This document shows positions 47,312 to 59,414 of a stretch of DNA of 64,000 bases, piece after piece. The notes beneath the pieces were generated by a model. The model was not told the DNA's origin and made no database searches. It saw only the letters and a list, made by a program, of their open reading frames with translations. The position numbers were made by a program, and so were the translations under genes. Origin of the DNA: Gorsachius magnificus (Eukaryota > Chordata > Aves > Pelecaniformes > Ardeidae). The stretch's first letter is position 1. Each line of letters begins with the position of its first letter. The stretch spans positions 8,017,385 through 8,081,384 of the forward strand of contig CM067084.1 in the NCBI GenBank assembly GCA_034008185.1, in the 5' to 3' direction.

Positions 47312-50300
47312 ATGGGCCGCCCCCCCGCCGCCCGCGGGGCCCCGTCGCTGCTGCTGTCGCTGCTGCTGCCGCTGCTGCCGCTGGGCGCCGCCGCGGAGCC
47401 CCGCCAGGTCTTCCAGGTGCTGGAGGAGCAGCCGCCCGGCACCTGGGTGGGCACGATCGCCACCCGCCCCGGCTTCACCTACCGCCTGAGCGAGCAGCAC
47501 GCCCTCTTCTCCATCAACGCCACCTCGGGCGCCCTGCACACCCGTGCCACCATCGACCGTGAGAGCCTGGCCAGCGATGTGGTGGACCTGGTGGTCCTCT
47601 CCAGCCAGCCCACCTACCCCAGCGAGGTGCGCGTCCTGGTGCTGGACCTCAACGACAACGCACCCGTCTTCCCCGACCCCTCCATCGTGGTGACTTTCAA
47701 GGAGGACACGGGCAGCGGGCGCCAGCTGATCCTGGACACGGCCACCGATGCTGACAGTGGCACCAACGGTGTAGACCATGGCTCCTACCGCATTGTGGCC
47801 GGCAACGAGGAGGGGCGCTTCCGGCTCAACATCACCCTCAACCCCAGCGGTGAAGGAGCTTTCTTGCACCTGGTTTCCCGGGGTGGGCTGGACCGGGAGG
47901 CTACCCCCACCTACCAGCTGTTGGTGCAAGTGGAGGACAAGGGCGAGCCCCGTCGGCGGGGGTACCTTCAGGTCAACGTCACTGTCCAGGACATTAATGA
48001 CAACCCACCCATCTTCAGCCAGACTCTCTACCAGGCACGAGTGCCTGAGGATGCGCCTGTCGGGGCCAGCGTTCTCCAGGTGGCTGCAGCTGATGCCGAT
48101 GAAGGCACCAATGCTGACATCCGCTACCGCCTGGAAGGAGGTGACGGCAGCGGTGGGGAGGGGGCTGGCAGCCTCCCGTTTGAGGTGGACCCTGAGAGTG
48201 GGGTGGTCCGCATCCGGGAGTACTTGGACTATGAGATGCGACAGCAGTACTCACTGACTGTGCAGGCCATGGACCGAGGGGTGCCGGCGCTGAGCGGCCG
48301 GGCTGAGGCCCTCATCCGCCTGCTCGACGTCAATGACAACGAGCCCCGGGTGAAGTTCCGCTATTTCCCAGCCACCTCCCGCTTTGCCTCCGTGGATGAG
48401 AACGCGGCCCCCGGCACTGTGGTGGCCCTCCTGACGGTGAGCGACGCTGACTCCCCTGCGGCCAACGGGAACATCTCTGTGTCGATCCTGGCGGGAAATG
48501 AGCAGCGGCACTTTGAGGTGCACAGCAGTAAGGTACCCAACCTCAGCCTTATAAAGGTAGCAGCCGCGTTGGACCGGGAGCGCATCCCAGCCTATAACCT
48601 TACTGTGGCGGTGGCTGATAACTACGGGGCCCTGCCGCCGCCCCCGGGCTCCCCCACTTCTTCCCTTTCCCCCGATGGGGCGGTGGTGGCTCCTGTGAGC
48701 CGCTCGTCAGTAGCCAGCCTGGTGATCTTTGTGAATGACATTAATGACCACCCTCCCATCTTTGGGCAGTCGGTCTACAGGGTGAATATCAGTGAGGAGG
48801 TGCCCCTGGGCAGCTACGTGCGGGGCCTGAGTGCCACGGACCGTGACTCGGGCCTCAACGCCAACCTCAAATACAGCATCGTTTCAGGCAACGAGCTTGG
48901 CTGGTTTCGCATCAGCGAGCACAGTGGGCTGGTCACCACGGCTGGCCCTGAGGGTGGCACCGCTGGGCACGCTGCCGGCACGTCCATCTCCAGCAGGCTG
49001 GACCGGGAGACTGCTTCTCAGGTGGTGCTCAACATCAGTGCCCGTGACCAGGGGGTGCAGCCCAAGTTCTCCTACGCACAGCTGGTGGTGACCATCCTGG
49101 ATGTCAACGACAACAAACCTCGCTTCAGTCAACCAGAGGGCTACCAGGTGTCCCTGGCTGAAAACTCCCCGTCGGGAACTGAGCTGCTGGTCCTGAGCGC
49201 CACAGACGGGGACCTGGGGGACAACGGGACTGTCCGCTTCTCGCTGCAGGAAGCTGAGCCGGTGCTGGCAGCGGTTGGCCCCTCCTCAGTGACCCCTCGC
49301 CGGATCTTTCGCTTGGATCCCGTGTCGGGCAAGCTCAGCACCATCTCGCAGCTAGACCGGGAGGAACAGGCTCACTTCTCCCTGCAGGTCCTGGCCACTG
49401 ATTTAGGCTCTCCTCCCCTTTCTTCAGTAGCCCGAGTTAACGTGAGTCTTCTGGATGTGAATGACAATAGCCCTGTGTTTTACCCCGTTCAGTATTTTGC
49501 CCATATCCAAGAGAATGAGCCAGCTGGAACCTATGTGACCACAGTGTCTGCCACGGACCCTGATCTGGGACCCAATGGGACGGTCAAGTACAGCATCTCA
49601 GCTGGAGACACCTCCAGGTTTCAGGTCCATGGCCAGACAGGGGTCATCACAACCAAAATATCCCTTGACAGGGAGGAGAAAACTGCTTACCAGTTGCAGA
49701 TTGTGGCCACTGATGGTGGCCACCTTCAGTCGCAGAACCAAGCCATTGTCACCATCACTGTCTTGGACACCCAGGACAACCCACCTGTTTTCAGCCAGGG
49801 CATGTACAGTTTTGTTGTCTTTGAAAATGTTGCCCTAGGTTACCATGTCGGTACTGTTTTTGCTTCCACCATGGACCTCAACACCAACATCAGTTACCTT
49901 ATCACGACAGGTGACCAAAGGGGCATGTTTGCCATCAACAGAGTGACGGGGCAGATCACCACAGCCAGTGTTATTGACAGGGAGGAGCAAGCATTTTACC
50001 AGCTGAAGGTGGTTGCTAGTGGTGGGGCGATAACTGGAGATGCTATGGTCAATATAACTGTCAAAGATTTAAATGACAATTCCCCGCACTTTGTTCATGC
50101 AGTGGAAAGCGTAAATGTGGTTGAAAACTGGAAGGCTGGGCATACCATATTCCAGGCCAAAGCGCTTGATCCTGATGAAGGTGTTAATGGCATGGTCCTT
50201 TACAGCCTTAAGCAAAACCCAAAGGGCTTGTTTTCAATCAATGAACAAACAGGTGCTATAAGCTTAATAGGGCCACTTGACATAAATGCTGGCTCTTACC

Positions 50301-52588
50301 AGGTTGAAATCCTGGCCTCGGATATGGGGGTGCCGCAGCTCTCCTCTAACTTTATCCTGACTGTCTCTGTCCATGATGTAAATGATAACCCACCTGTGTT
50401 TGACCAGCTTTCCTATGAAATTACTATTTTGGAGTCGGAGCCTGTGAATTCCAGGTTCTTTAAGGTGCAGGCTTCTGACAAAGACTCGGGAGTGAATGGT
50501 GAAATAGCTTATAGTATAATTGAAGGAAATACTGGGGATGCCTTTGGCATATTTCCAGATGGTCAGCTGTATATAAAGAGCGAACTGGACCGTGAACTTC
50601 AAGAGAGATATATTTTACTGGTTGTTGCCTCTGATAGAGCAGTAGAACCACTCAATGCTACCGTGAATGTTACTGTAATTCTGGAGGATGTAAATGATAA
50701 CAGGCCCCTGTTCAACAGTACCAACTATGTATTTTATTTTGAAGAGGAGCAGAGAGGTGGATCCTATGTAGGTAAAATCAATGCTGTGGATAAAGACTTT
50801 GGGCCGAATGGTGAAGTCAGGTATTCGTTTGAGCACATGCAGCCAGATTTTGAGCTGAACACGGTAACTGGGGAAATAAGAAGCACTCATCAGTTTGACA
50901 GAGAAGCTCTCATGAGACAGAGGGGAGCTGCAGTATTTAGTCTCACAGTAATAGCAACAGATCAGGGGTTGCCGAAGCCTCTAAAGGATCAGGCAACTGT
51001 ACAGATCTACGTGAAAGACATCAATGATAATGCCCCCAAATTTTTGAAAGATCTCTACCAAGCTACTATATCAGAGTTGGCAGCAAATCTGACGCAGGTT
51101 CTGAGAGTTTCTGCCTCAGATGTTGATGAAGGGGTTAATGGATTGATTCACTACTCTGTAATCAAGGGAAATGAGGAAAACCAGTTTGCAATAGACAGTA
51201 GCACAGGCCAAGTGACCTTAGTAGGCAAACTAGATCATGAAGCTACCGCGTCATATTCGCTTGTCATCCAAGCGGTAGACTCCGGAGCGTTTTCCCTAAG
51301 TTCAACTTGCATGTTGAGCATTGATGTATTGGATGAAAATGATAACAGTCCTTCCTTCCCTAAATCAACCTTGTTAGTGGATGTCTTGGAAAATATGAGA
51401 GTCGGTGAACTTGTGTCGTCTGTCACTGCCACTGATTCTGATTCAGGTGACAATGCTGACCTCCATTATAGCATTACGGGGACAAACAACCATGGGACCT
51501 TTAGCATCAGTCCCAACACCGGTAGTATTTTTCTTGCAAAGAAACTGGACTTTGAGACACAATCCCTGTATAAGCTAAATATAACAGCAAAAGACCAAGG
51601 AAGGCCACCACGGTCATCTACAATGTCAGTGGTAATACATGTTCGGGATTTTAATGACAACCCTCCTAATTTTCCTTCAGGGGACATCTTTAAATCTATT
51701 GTCGAGAACGTTCCTGTTGGTAGCTCTGTCATTTCTGTGACTGCTCATGATCCGGATGCGGATATTAATGGGCAGCTAACATATGCAATCATCCAGCAGT
51801 TGCCAAGGGGTAATCACTTCCGTATAGATGAAGTGAGAGGGACAATATTTACCAATGCTGAAATAGATCGTGAATTTGCTAATCTCTTTGAGTTAACAGT
51901 CAAAGCCACCGATCAGGCTGTTCCTGTGGAGTCCAGACGATTTGCTTTGAAGAATGTGACCATTTTGGTGACAGATCAAAATGACAACGTTCCTGTGTTC
52001 ATATCGCAAAATGCTCTTGCAGCTGACCCCTCGGTTGTGATCGGTTCGATCCTAACGACAATCATTGCTGCGGATCCTGACGAGGGTGCTAACGGAGAAG
52101 TGGAATATGAAATAATCAATGGAGATACCGAGACCTTCATTGTGGATCGCTATAGCGGAGATTTAAGAGTAGCGTCAGCTTTGGTGCCTTCTCAGCTCAT
52201 ATACAATCTCATAGTTTCTGCCACGGATCTTGGCCCTGAGAGGAGAAAATCCACCACCGAGATGACTATAATTCTGCAAGGGGTTGACGGGCCTGTTTTC
52301 ACTCAGCCAAAATACATAACCATCTTAAAAGAAGGCGAGCCTATCGGGACAAACGTGATATCTATCGAAGCAGCAAGTCCACGGGGCTCCGAAGCTCAGG
52401 TGGAATATTACATCGTGTCGGTCCGATGCGAAGATAAGAGTCTTGGGCGCCTCTTCACCATCGGGCGCCATACTGGTGTCATCCAGACCGCTGCCATTTT
52501 GGACAGGGAGCAAGGAGCACGTCTCTACTTGCTGGATGTTTATGCCATTGAAAAGTCGTCTGTTTTGCCCCACACGCAACGAGCAGAG
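47312..52588 (+). CDS. FAT4: Protocadherin FAT4, first coding exon (residues 1-1759, N-terminal part only)
   Basis: FAT4 is a giant single-pass atypical cadherin that binds DCHS1 through its N-terminal repeats and acts in planar cell polarity and Hippo-linked growth control. The frame opens at an ATG in a gccATGG context. Residues 1-28 form a Leu-rich signal peptide with likely cleavage after Ala28 (GAAA|EPRQ). Sixteen cadherin repeats follow. The Ca-binding linkers are at about residues 111 (LDLNDNAP), 227 (DINDNPP), 338, 474, 596, 714, 818 (LDTQDNPP), 918, 1021, 1125, 1235, 1340, 1445 and 1554. Repeat 15 ends in a degenerate linker (QGVDGP, 1656-1661), and repeat 16 is cut before its last strand. 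Many DRE motifs and N-glycosylation sequons are present. The segment EPRQVFQVLEEQPPGTWVG matches mammalian FAT4 as I remember it. EC17-34, EGF, laminin-G, transmembrane and tail exons lie beyond the window. No frameshift or stop interrupts the exon. FAT1-3 are less likely, given the close match along the whole length. Confidence 0.96.
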
Positions 52589-52594
52589 GTAAAG
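52583..52594 (+). other. FAT4: FAT4 exon 1 splice donor
   Basis: The exon ends GCAGAG and the intron begins GTAAAG at 52589. This is a good U2-type donor. The junction falls between codons (phase 0) after Ala-Glu of repeat 16. In the known protein the strand continues with a Val-Glu-Ile-Thr-Leu stretch leading to the next DxNDNPP linker. That stretch is not encoded here, so it must come from the next exon. Without splicing, the frame runs 43 more codons into the intron and stops at 52718-52720. Confidence 0.9.
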
Positions 52595-52627
52595 TGTTTA
52601 TTCAGTAATTATTTACCTGTTTGCTTT

Positions 52628-52672
52628 CTAAACAAGCCATTTCGTGTGTTTGTTATTTGCTGTTTTACAGGC
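52628..52672 (+). other. Cryptic splice acceptor 82 bp after the FAT4 exon 1 donor
   Basis: A pyrimidine-rich tgctgttttacag ends at 52670. It is preceded at about 40 bp by a branch-point-like TTCTAAAC. Paired with the donor at 52589, it would define an 82-bp mini-intron. The following frame adds only ten residues (AVVHSRRPES) before TAA, so it is not the true exon 2. It could be an alternative terminal exon or a chance match. Confidence 0.35.
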
Positions 52673-53220
52673 AGTAGTGCACAGCAGAAGACCCGAAAGC
52701 TAAGTCTGCTGATTCATTAGTTAAAGGTTATACCTCAAACTGTTTTCTTCAAAGCCACCTCTAGAAATTTAAGAGAGGCTTAGGCGTAGTGCTTAAATTT
52801 GGCTGCTGTAGGCAGAATGTTGGTCAAATAAATTTTAGGTACTACATCATTCAGGTGCTAAAAGCTTTAATCACAGGCGTTTTAGAGTTTTGCATGCTTT
52901 CTCGTTTTAGCAATCATTAATTATTTTAAGTCTTTCTATTCCTATGTGACTTATAACTGAACTTCTTTCACTACAGTCATGAAGTCAGTATTTGAGAACT
53001 GGCCAGTAAGGGATTGCTCTCTGATCAGCTCATCTAGCGTTTCAAGTCTTGGGTGTGCTTGGCGTCCCTTCCTGGCTGAGTCCCTCAGATAGGTCTCCTC
53101 ATGTATCTCCAGTTTAGGTTACTTCTTTACCCTCACTGATGAGTATGAAAATGGTCGTGTTTCTGCTCTTGGACGTAACGGATGGTGAAAGTGCAACATT
53201 TTAGCTGGCAGCTTTGCTTA

Positions 53221-53637
53221 TCACAAAGCCATTTGCCTTGACTGAAGGGTCTTTATCTGACTAGCTTGAGGAGCAAAGGGGTTTGAAGCATCACCTGTGA
53301 AGTACAAATGTTTTATTTGCTCTGTCTGGTAATTGAGCCACAGAGCTGATTGCTTACACCATTCTTGCTGTCTTCTGCGGGAATACCGAGAAGGGAGCCT
53401 TGTGTTTGGTTTAAGTTCCACCATCTTCTGGAGCTGCCTTCTGTACTTCTCTATGAGCTGTTTAGCTTTTGGTTCCTGGAAGTTTGGGGCTGGCAGTGCT
53501 GAGTGGGTCAACCAGCAGAGGATGCTGGTAGTGTGGAGCGATTCAACCATTTCCCTCACCAGATGAACATCTTGCCTCAATATTGTATAGCCCTGTGCAT
53601 CCCAGGCATTACCCCCAGCGATACGTCCTCTTGGGAG
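53221..53637 (-). other. Unidentified protein-like antisense open frame in FAT4 intron 1 (138 codons)
   Basis: On the minus strand a frame is open for 138 codons, from after a TAG (53638-53640) down to a double stop TGA-TAA (53223-53218). The translation is hydrophilic and K/R/Q/E-rich, with a likely helix (EPKAKQLIEKYRRQLQKMVE) followed by a basic SRYSRRRQQEW segment, and codon choice looks coding-like. The first in-frame Met is internal, about 29 codons in, so a complete gene is doubtful. A single exon or a decayed retrocopy is more plausible. No poly-A tail or flanking duplication is evident at the 3' side. I do not recognise the family and assign no function. It may be a chance frame. Confidence 0.3.
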
Positions 53638-56600
53638 CTATGTCTTAGTTTTGAGCCACCAAGGATACTGTGGTGGTTTGGTTTTTTTTTTTTTCTTGTT
53701 GATTCAGCAAATGTAGTATTTCTAATTCTTACTTGGCAGTAGTAGTTTTTTCTCTTTGTAGCCACTTTGCTATTGTTTTATTGTGGTTTAAGTATGATCT
53801 GTATAGGTATGTAGCCTGACTCTCCTTTACTGGCAGTGACTGATGCTCTGCAAAGTCATTGTTAGGCAGGGAGTTTGAGCACTGTTAAGACTCAAAGATG
53901 TCTCTAGAGCTCATCTTGGTGTGTGTGCTATATGCTGTTGATCATCATGTTTTGAAGAGCAGTAATGTATTGGAAAATGACCTGTTCCAGTAATGCTGCT
54001 GGTTTAAATAATGAATGCTAGTTTTATGAGAAGATGCCTGTTATATAGGTCTTTGTACCCCTGCTAGTAATTTGTAAAAGATTAAACCTTTATAATTTTT
54101 TTTATTGTTATTACATCATATTTTGTCTTGATGGACGGTTGTTTTGAGGGTTAAGCCTTTGTGGGTATTTGGATCACAATCCTTCAACTTTGAGTCTGCC
54201 CACATGACCAAAGAGTTTCTTGACTGGAGAAGGACTCAGGAGACACTATGGTTGCAATAGTCTCTCACATGGTAAAAGTATTTAATATGAATATTTGGTG
54301 AGCAGGGAAGAGAACAACCATTGAAACTTTAAACAAATTTTACATTCTTGAATACAAACTACTCCTGAAATCAAAAGCAAATGTTTTATTCTGTAAAGAA
54401 CACTGAAAGCAATAGTTGGGAGCTAGGATTTCATGTTACTGGTTGTATCTTTATAGCTTCTAAAATGCAGCTTCTCCCAAACATAATTAGCTTACTGCGC
54501 TGCTTTAGAAATATATTCTAAATTACAATTAGCTATCAACTTTAAAAAGCATAACCATATGCAGTCTTTCTCTTGACTGATTGAATTTCTTTGGAATGGC
54601 TTTTGCTGTCCCACAGTTGAGCAGGAACTACTCCAGTGACATGATTTGGGCAAGCTGGCTGCCGGTGGGTGCTGAATAAGCAAGGCAGCTTTTTTCCATG
54701 TTGCTTTTGGATGGCAACTTTTTTTGGTTTTGGTTTGATGTATGCAGTGCACGCATTTTGGTCTTGGAGTTTGCTGCCAATCTTCTTTCATACAAAAAAA
54801 AAAGCCAGTACACAAGTACATGAGTGCTATCTCTTGTCTTTGAAACCCACCTTAAAGCACACTCGTGCCAAAAGCTTTGTGCGTCAGATGTGTAATTCGG
54901 AAGGTTTCATGTTTTAGTCCAGTCCTGGTTTTTAAGGCTTGAGCGGTGGTAGAACCAGAACGCTGACGGGGGGCAAGGAATGTGTGGGAACCTGTAGAAT
55001 ATCTAAAGCCACAAAATTTAAGTGTTCTTTTGCCCTTAATGTCTCCAACTTTTTTTTTTGTATATACTTGGGAAGGTGAAGACTGACTCATTTTTAGATT
55101 CTCCCTTGAGAAGTAAGTTGTAAAGCATTGATGTGGGTGTGCAGACAAAGCCTGATAGGTCTGGTACCACTGCCTGACAGCTTTCTGAATGGATAAGCTG
55201 GGTATAAGTTTTGTTTCTTTGTTTTCTGTTTGGCTTGGCTTTTTTTTCTGTGAAGAATAAAGCTTGAGTATCGTGTATTTTCTTCTCTTAGGAAGAGTAT
55301 GTTGGGTTTTGTTTCTGAATATGGGTAAAGAAGGAAAACCAGTAACAGGATATGCTTAACAACTCCTACATTCTTCTTCACTGCCTGCTACGCCTCCTGC
55401 CCTGATGCCAGGCATCATCTTAATTGCACTGTGGCGCGTGAGCGAACCACTGAGCGCTCGGAGCCACCCGGCACTGAACTTGATGGCTGAGATTGATGGA
55501 GAGAGCAGCAGTAGCTGGGCAGTTAATAGACCTTTTGTTTAATGCAGACTTTAGGAGCGAGTTTGGGTGGCCGATACCTGGTGTGAAATAGAGATATTTA
55601 CAGCTTTTAAACAGTGACTAGGCTTTGTCTCGTCGGCTGGCAGTACAAAAGAAGAGCAGGCTTGCGTGAAACCACTTACTCTAGAAGTGAATCAATCCTT
55701 GTCCTTGGGTAATGGTGTGATTTTTCTTTTCCTAAATTCCGTCACTAAACTCTACTTTTTTTTTAATAATATCAGCTGTATTGAAAAGATTCACCCGGTG
55801 CTCCAACCGAGAAAGTCTCTTTCCAGCCCTTCTCATCCATCCCTGGGGTTTGTCCTATAGGATCAGACTATCCAGCCATTGACTGCATAGCCACCGGGGT
55901 TGTCTGCTAGCCCTTTCTGAAGAGGGGGGCCACGGGAAGAGCTGTGCGAGGGCCAGACTGGGGTGAATCCCCTTGGGCACCCAAGGTGGCTGACGTGCCT
56001 CGAAACCGAAGGGTTACACTGGCTTTTCAGTAAAGCAACAGCAAAGAGTTTAGAAAACTAAGAAGGGTTTATTTACAGTTTGTGGATTATTTTTTTTTAG
56101 CACCGTGTTTCATATTTGTGTATGTTTCTGTGCTTGTTATTACTATATGGAAAGAAAAGGGAGGGGGGGGGTGTCAGAAAAGTGCAAAGTAGTGAGGTAA
56201 AGATTTATGCTTGCAGTGCCAAATACCTTGAGATTTGCAAAGAAAACCTCAGTGCTTGTTCCAAAGTGTTTCACAGCTAAGTGGGGTAATTTTGGGTAGT
56301 TTTTATTGAATTGGAACCCTTTTTTTTTTTTTTTTTTATTTTGGACTTTTTTTTTAGCCTATTTCTCTGTAACCTACAGTGACAAAGCAGATGATTTGAT
56401 GCTGTGTGAATGTCTTCTGTGATCAGTCTTAGTTTTTCCCCTCTTGTATTGATCGTAAGGTGTTGCACTGTTCGTCTCAGATAAGAAAAAATAAAGCAGG
56501 TGTCCTAAAGGGAGCCTTTCCCTTTGCCGTTTTACACCTTTCAATGCATTTCTGCTGAAAGAAAAGACTCAGCAATTGCTTGGCTCCTTTCTCTTGGCTC

Positions 56601-59384
56601 CCCAACATAAATTCTTGTTTAACCTTTTCAGGGCTGAGGGTTTCACCGTCCTGATTTTATATTTAATATAGAATGACCAATGCATATGGGCATCACTTGC
56701 AAACCATGTGACTTTATTCAGTCCTGCCTCCCAAACCAGCGGTTGTGTGCTGTGGGATATTTTGGGTGGTCGCATGTTGTACCCTGTTTCTTGGCTGGCA
56801 GTAATAATAGGAACCCAGGGACAAAACCCTCGCCTTCTGTGCTGTGTTACCAGGGATTAAATGGAATTAGAAAGGCTCTGTAGTTTGCATGTTTAACCCT
56901 TCAGTGGATGGCTTGCTTGAAAGGAGCAGTGGGGTTTGCTAGGGCCCAGCAGTGCCCATGTATGGCAAATGAGAGGGTAACAGCTTGGGAGGGGAACCAC
57001 TTGTGCGGTTAACCATCTTCCATATACTTTAAATAGGTTAATAGTTTCCAAGGAAGGGAGAGAAGGGTATAAATGAGGGAAGTGTATAAACTTTAAATGA
57101 AAGATTTAGCGAGGGTGTTGATTTGAAAATGGAAATACTTGGAGAGGCAGATCAGTGATCCGAGTAGCAGTTTTTACCTGTGGGTGTTCACATGCCCTCA
57201 AAAGAGGGGCGACTTCATTTTCAGGCAGGGAACTGTGAGGCATTGAGTTTTCTTTTGCATTTATATGTTTGTAGCTGCTGCTTATGCTACGTTTCAGGAC
57301 TGGCACTACTGAGAAGCTTGGACTTCGAAATCGGGGCAGGGTTTTATCTCTCAAATCCATAGTCTAGGAAAAAAAAGTGTTGTTTCTTTAATCAGGCAAG
57401 ATATGGGGATTTCAGACAATGCTTACCGCTGGCGTAGGAAAGATCTGGAAATTAGTGAAGACAGGCAGAATGAATGGCCCTCTCCTCCTGGACGGAAAAT
57501 CATAGGACATTCCACCTTGACTCAGCGTGAGCTGCAGCCACGGCCATAAACCTGTGATCGCATGATGTAACTAGTTGATACAGAGCTTTCTGAATGGGCC
57601 CAGCCTAGGTCCTGTGGCTTACCTAGCTGTGTGTTACTCCTGCACCCCGCAGGTCCTCTCTGGACCTACGAGTGAGATGAAGGAACTCGGAAACGGTCTC
57701 CTCTGTTGCATCTATCTGCTGCAGAGCTCCAGAAACCTGGACTAAGAAGGAGAAGATGCTGCTAAATAGGAATGACAGAATGCATTGCAGGAGAGGCTGC
57801 CCGACCCATAGGAGCACGATGCATCCCTTGTGCTGTTTGGGCTGGGTACCGCTTCAGGGACGTGGGGCTAGACCTACCATCCCTTTGAGAGAGGGAAGGG
57901 GGTGCGTTGGTGGGGCAAAACATGGAAGGTGTTACTCATCTAACCAAGCTGGGTAATGGTGGAAGGCTTTAAATTTAGTACGAGACTCTGAAACCCACTT
58001 CAGAGAAGTCTTATCTGGCACGTTTCGTATTTACCGGCACAAATAAGAACAATGGGGTACTCCTTGTATTCATACTATTTATAAATCGTTTTATTCTTTA
58101 ATGATACGTGGCACATTAATTGTAGCTTGATGAAGGAAACTGCTTATGAAACGTTTGAGTAAACAATGAAAATCTGCTGCCTTGTCCCAGCTCCAAAGCC
58201 AGTTTTTTTTCTTCCGAGCTCTGATATTGCCGATTCTGAGAAATGTGTAATTATTTAAGTTATTGCTGTCATTTGCGCTGATCTGAAAAAGGATCGCTAA
58301 GCTCCCCTTGAACTAGAGAGGGAGATGTATGTTCCTTATGACGAACACTGTTCCAAACCGATTTGTGGGTTTCAGTTCAAAGTTGTCCCTTTTTTTCATC
58401 CTCTCTAATTTCTTTAATGATTCTGCCTTGCTGCGTTTTCTTAATATCTAGAATTTCTCATTTCTTTGCTATTTTAGCAGCCTCTGGGCACTTTTGCATG
58501 TGAGGTCACTTTGTAATTTTTATGTTAAAAGTCATTAGACTTTAAAAACAACATTCTTTATTATGGAAAATATTATTTTTCATGCGTCTCTAATGCAAAC
58601 ACTAGAAATAATAGCCAAAAACCAAAGCAAATTTTCATGTGCTTATTTTTGCTAAGTGTTAAATTCTTCATACAAATCTCTAAATGATTCTTGGGTTCTG
58701 TCGATGTTAATAAGCGAGTCCTTTTCCATGTAAAATGATATCCCCCCGAGCTGCTGGAGCGCAGGTTTCTTTCCACGTGTTAGTGTTAGGTGAAGCAATT
58801 GGTGCCTGTTGGTTTAGGAGAACTGCAGAAGTTGGTCACCACAGTCTGCCTGTCCTCTTGGTGTCTCCAGCTCTCACCACCAGCTTTACTGGGGTGAGAC
58901 TACGTGGTTGTTGGCTCCTGAAATCTTTGCTATTGTCTTTTCCTTTCCTGTGCATATCTTGAACCTTGAGACTGCATCTCATCGGAGGATGTTTGTCACC
59001 TTTTGACTGACGGAAGGAGGCTCCAGAGGTTTCCATTGTCTCTTCTGAGTCTTTTCAGAGGTTACATGTTGTTGAAGCCCCACTCCAAGGGCTGCTTCCC
59101 ACCCCTCCAATAACAAGGTGCCCGTTTAATTTATATCGAAGCAACCCCTTAGCATGACCTAGTTCTACTGGTGTAGTTTGTTTTAACTGTGTCTAGACTG
59201 GGGAGTAGCATTCCTGTTAAGTCAGTTTGGTTTCTTACCCATGTAACTGTGTCTGTGCAAAACCTGTGTGTAGACAAGCCCTAATGCTCTCGGGTTCTAA
59301 TTAGGAAAGAAATTTACGGTGACTAAAATTGAAGTAAAACAAAGAGTTTTCCTAACGTATTCTTGTCAGGAAAAGCGATGCCAG

Positions 59385-59414
59385 ATCAGTATGGTACATC
59401 AGTACCATACTGAT
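59385..59414. repeat. Perfect hairpin, 13-bp stem, 4-nt loop (FAT4 intron 1)
   Basis: The left arm atcagtatggtac and the right arm gtaccatactgat are exact reverse complements separated by atca. The stem is AT-balanced and too short for a typical pre-miRNA. No function can be assigned. Confidence 0.9.

Noticed and set aside
46261..47929. Very long minus-strand open frames (405 and 314 codons) across the FAT4 promoter and exon start
   Set aside because: They are Pro/Ala/Gly/Arg-rich translations of GC-extreme, stop-poor DNA. They cross the 30-bp array as a ten-residue repeat and lie antisense to a clear coding exon, with no domain.
52589..52720. Reading the FAT4 coding exon on to the stop at 52718-52720
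   Set aside because: A strong donor at 52589 lies exactly where the protein leaves homology with known FAT4, and the extra 43 residues are intron-like.
53682..53694. T13 as the poly-A tail of a minus-strand retrocopy covering 53221-53637
   Set aside because: On the minus strand the A run lies upstream of the open frame, on the wrong side for a retrotransposed mRNA tail.
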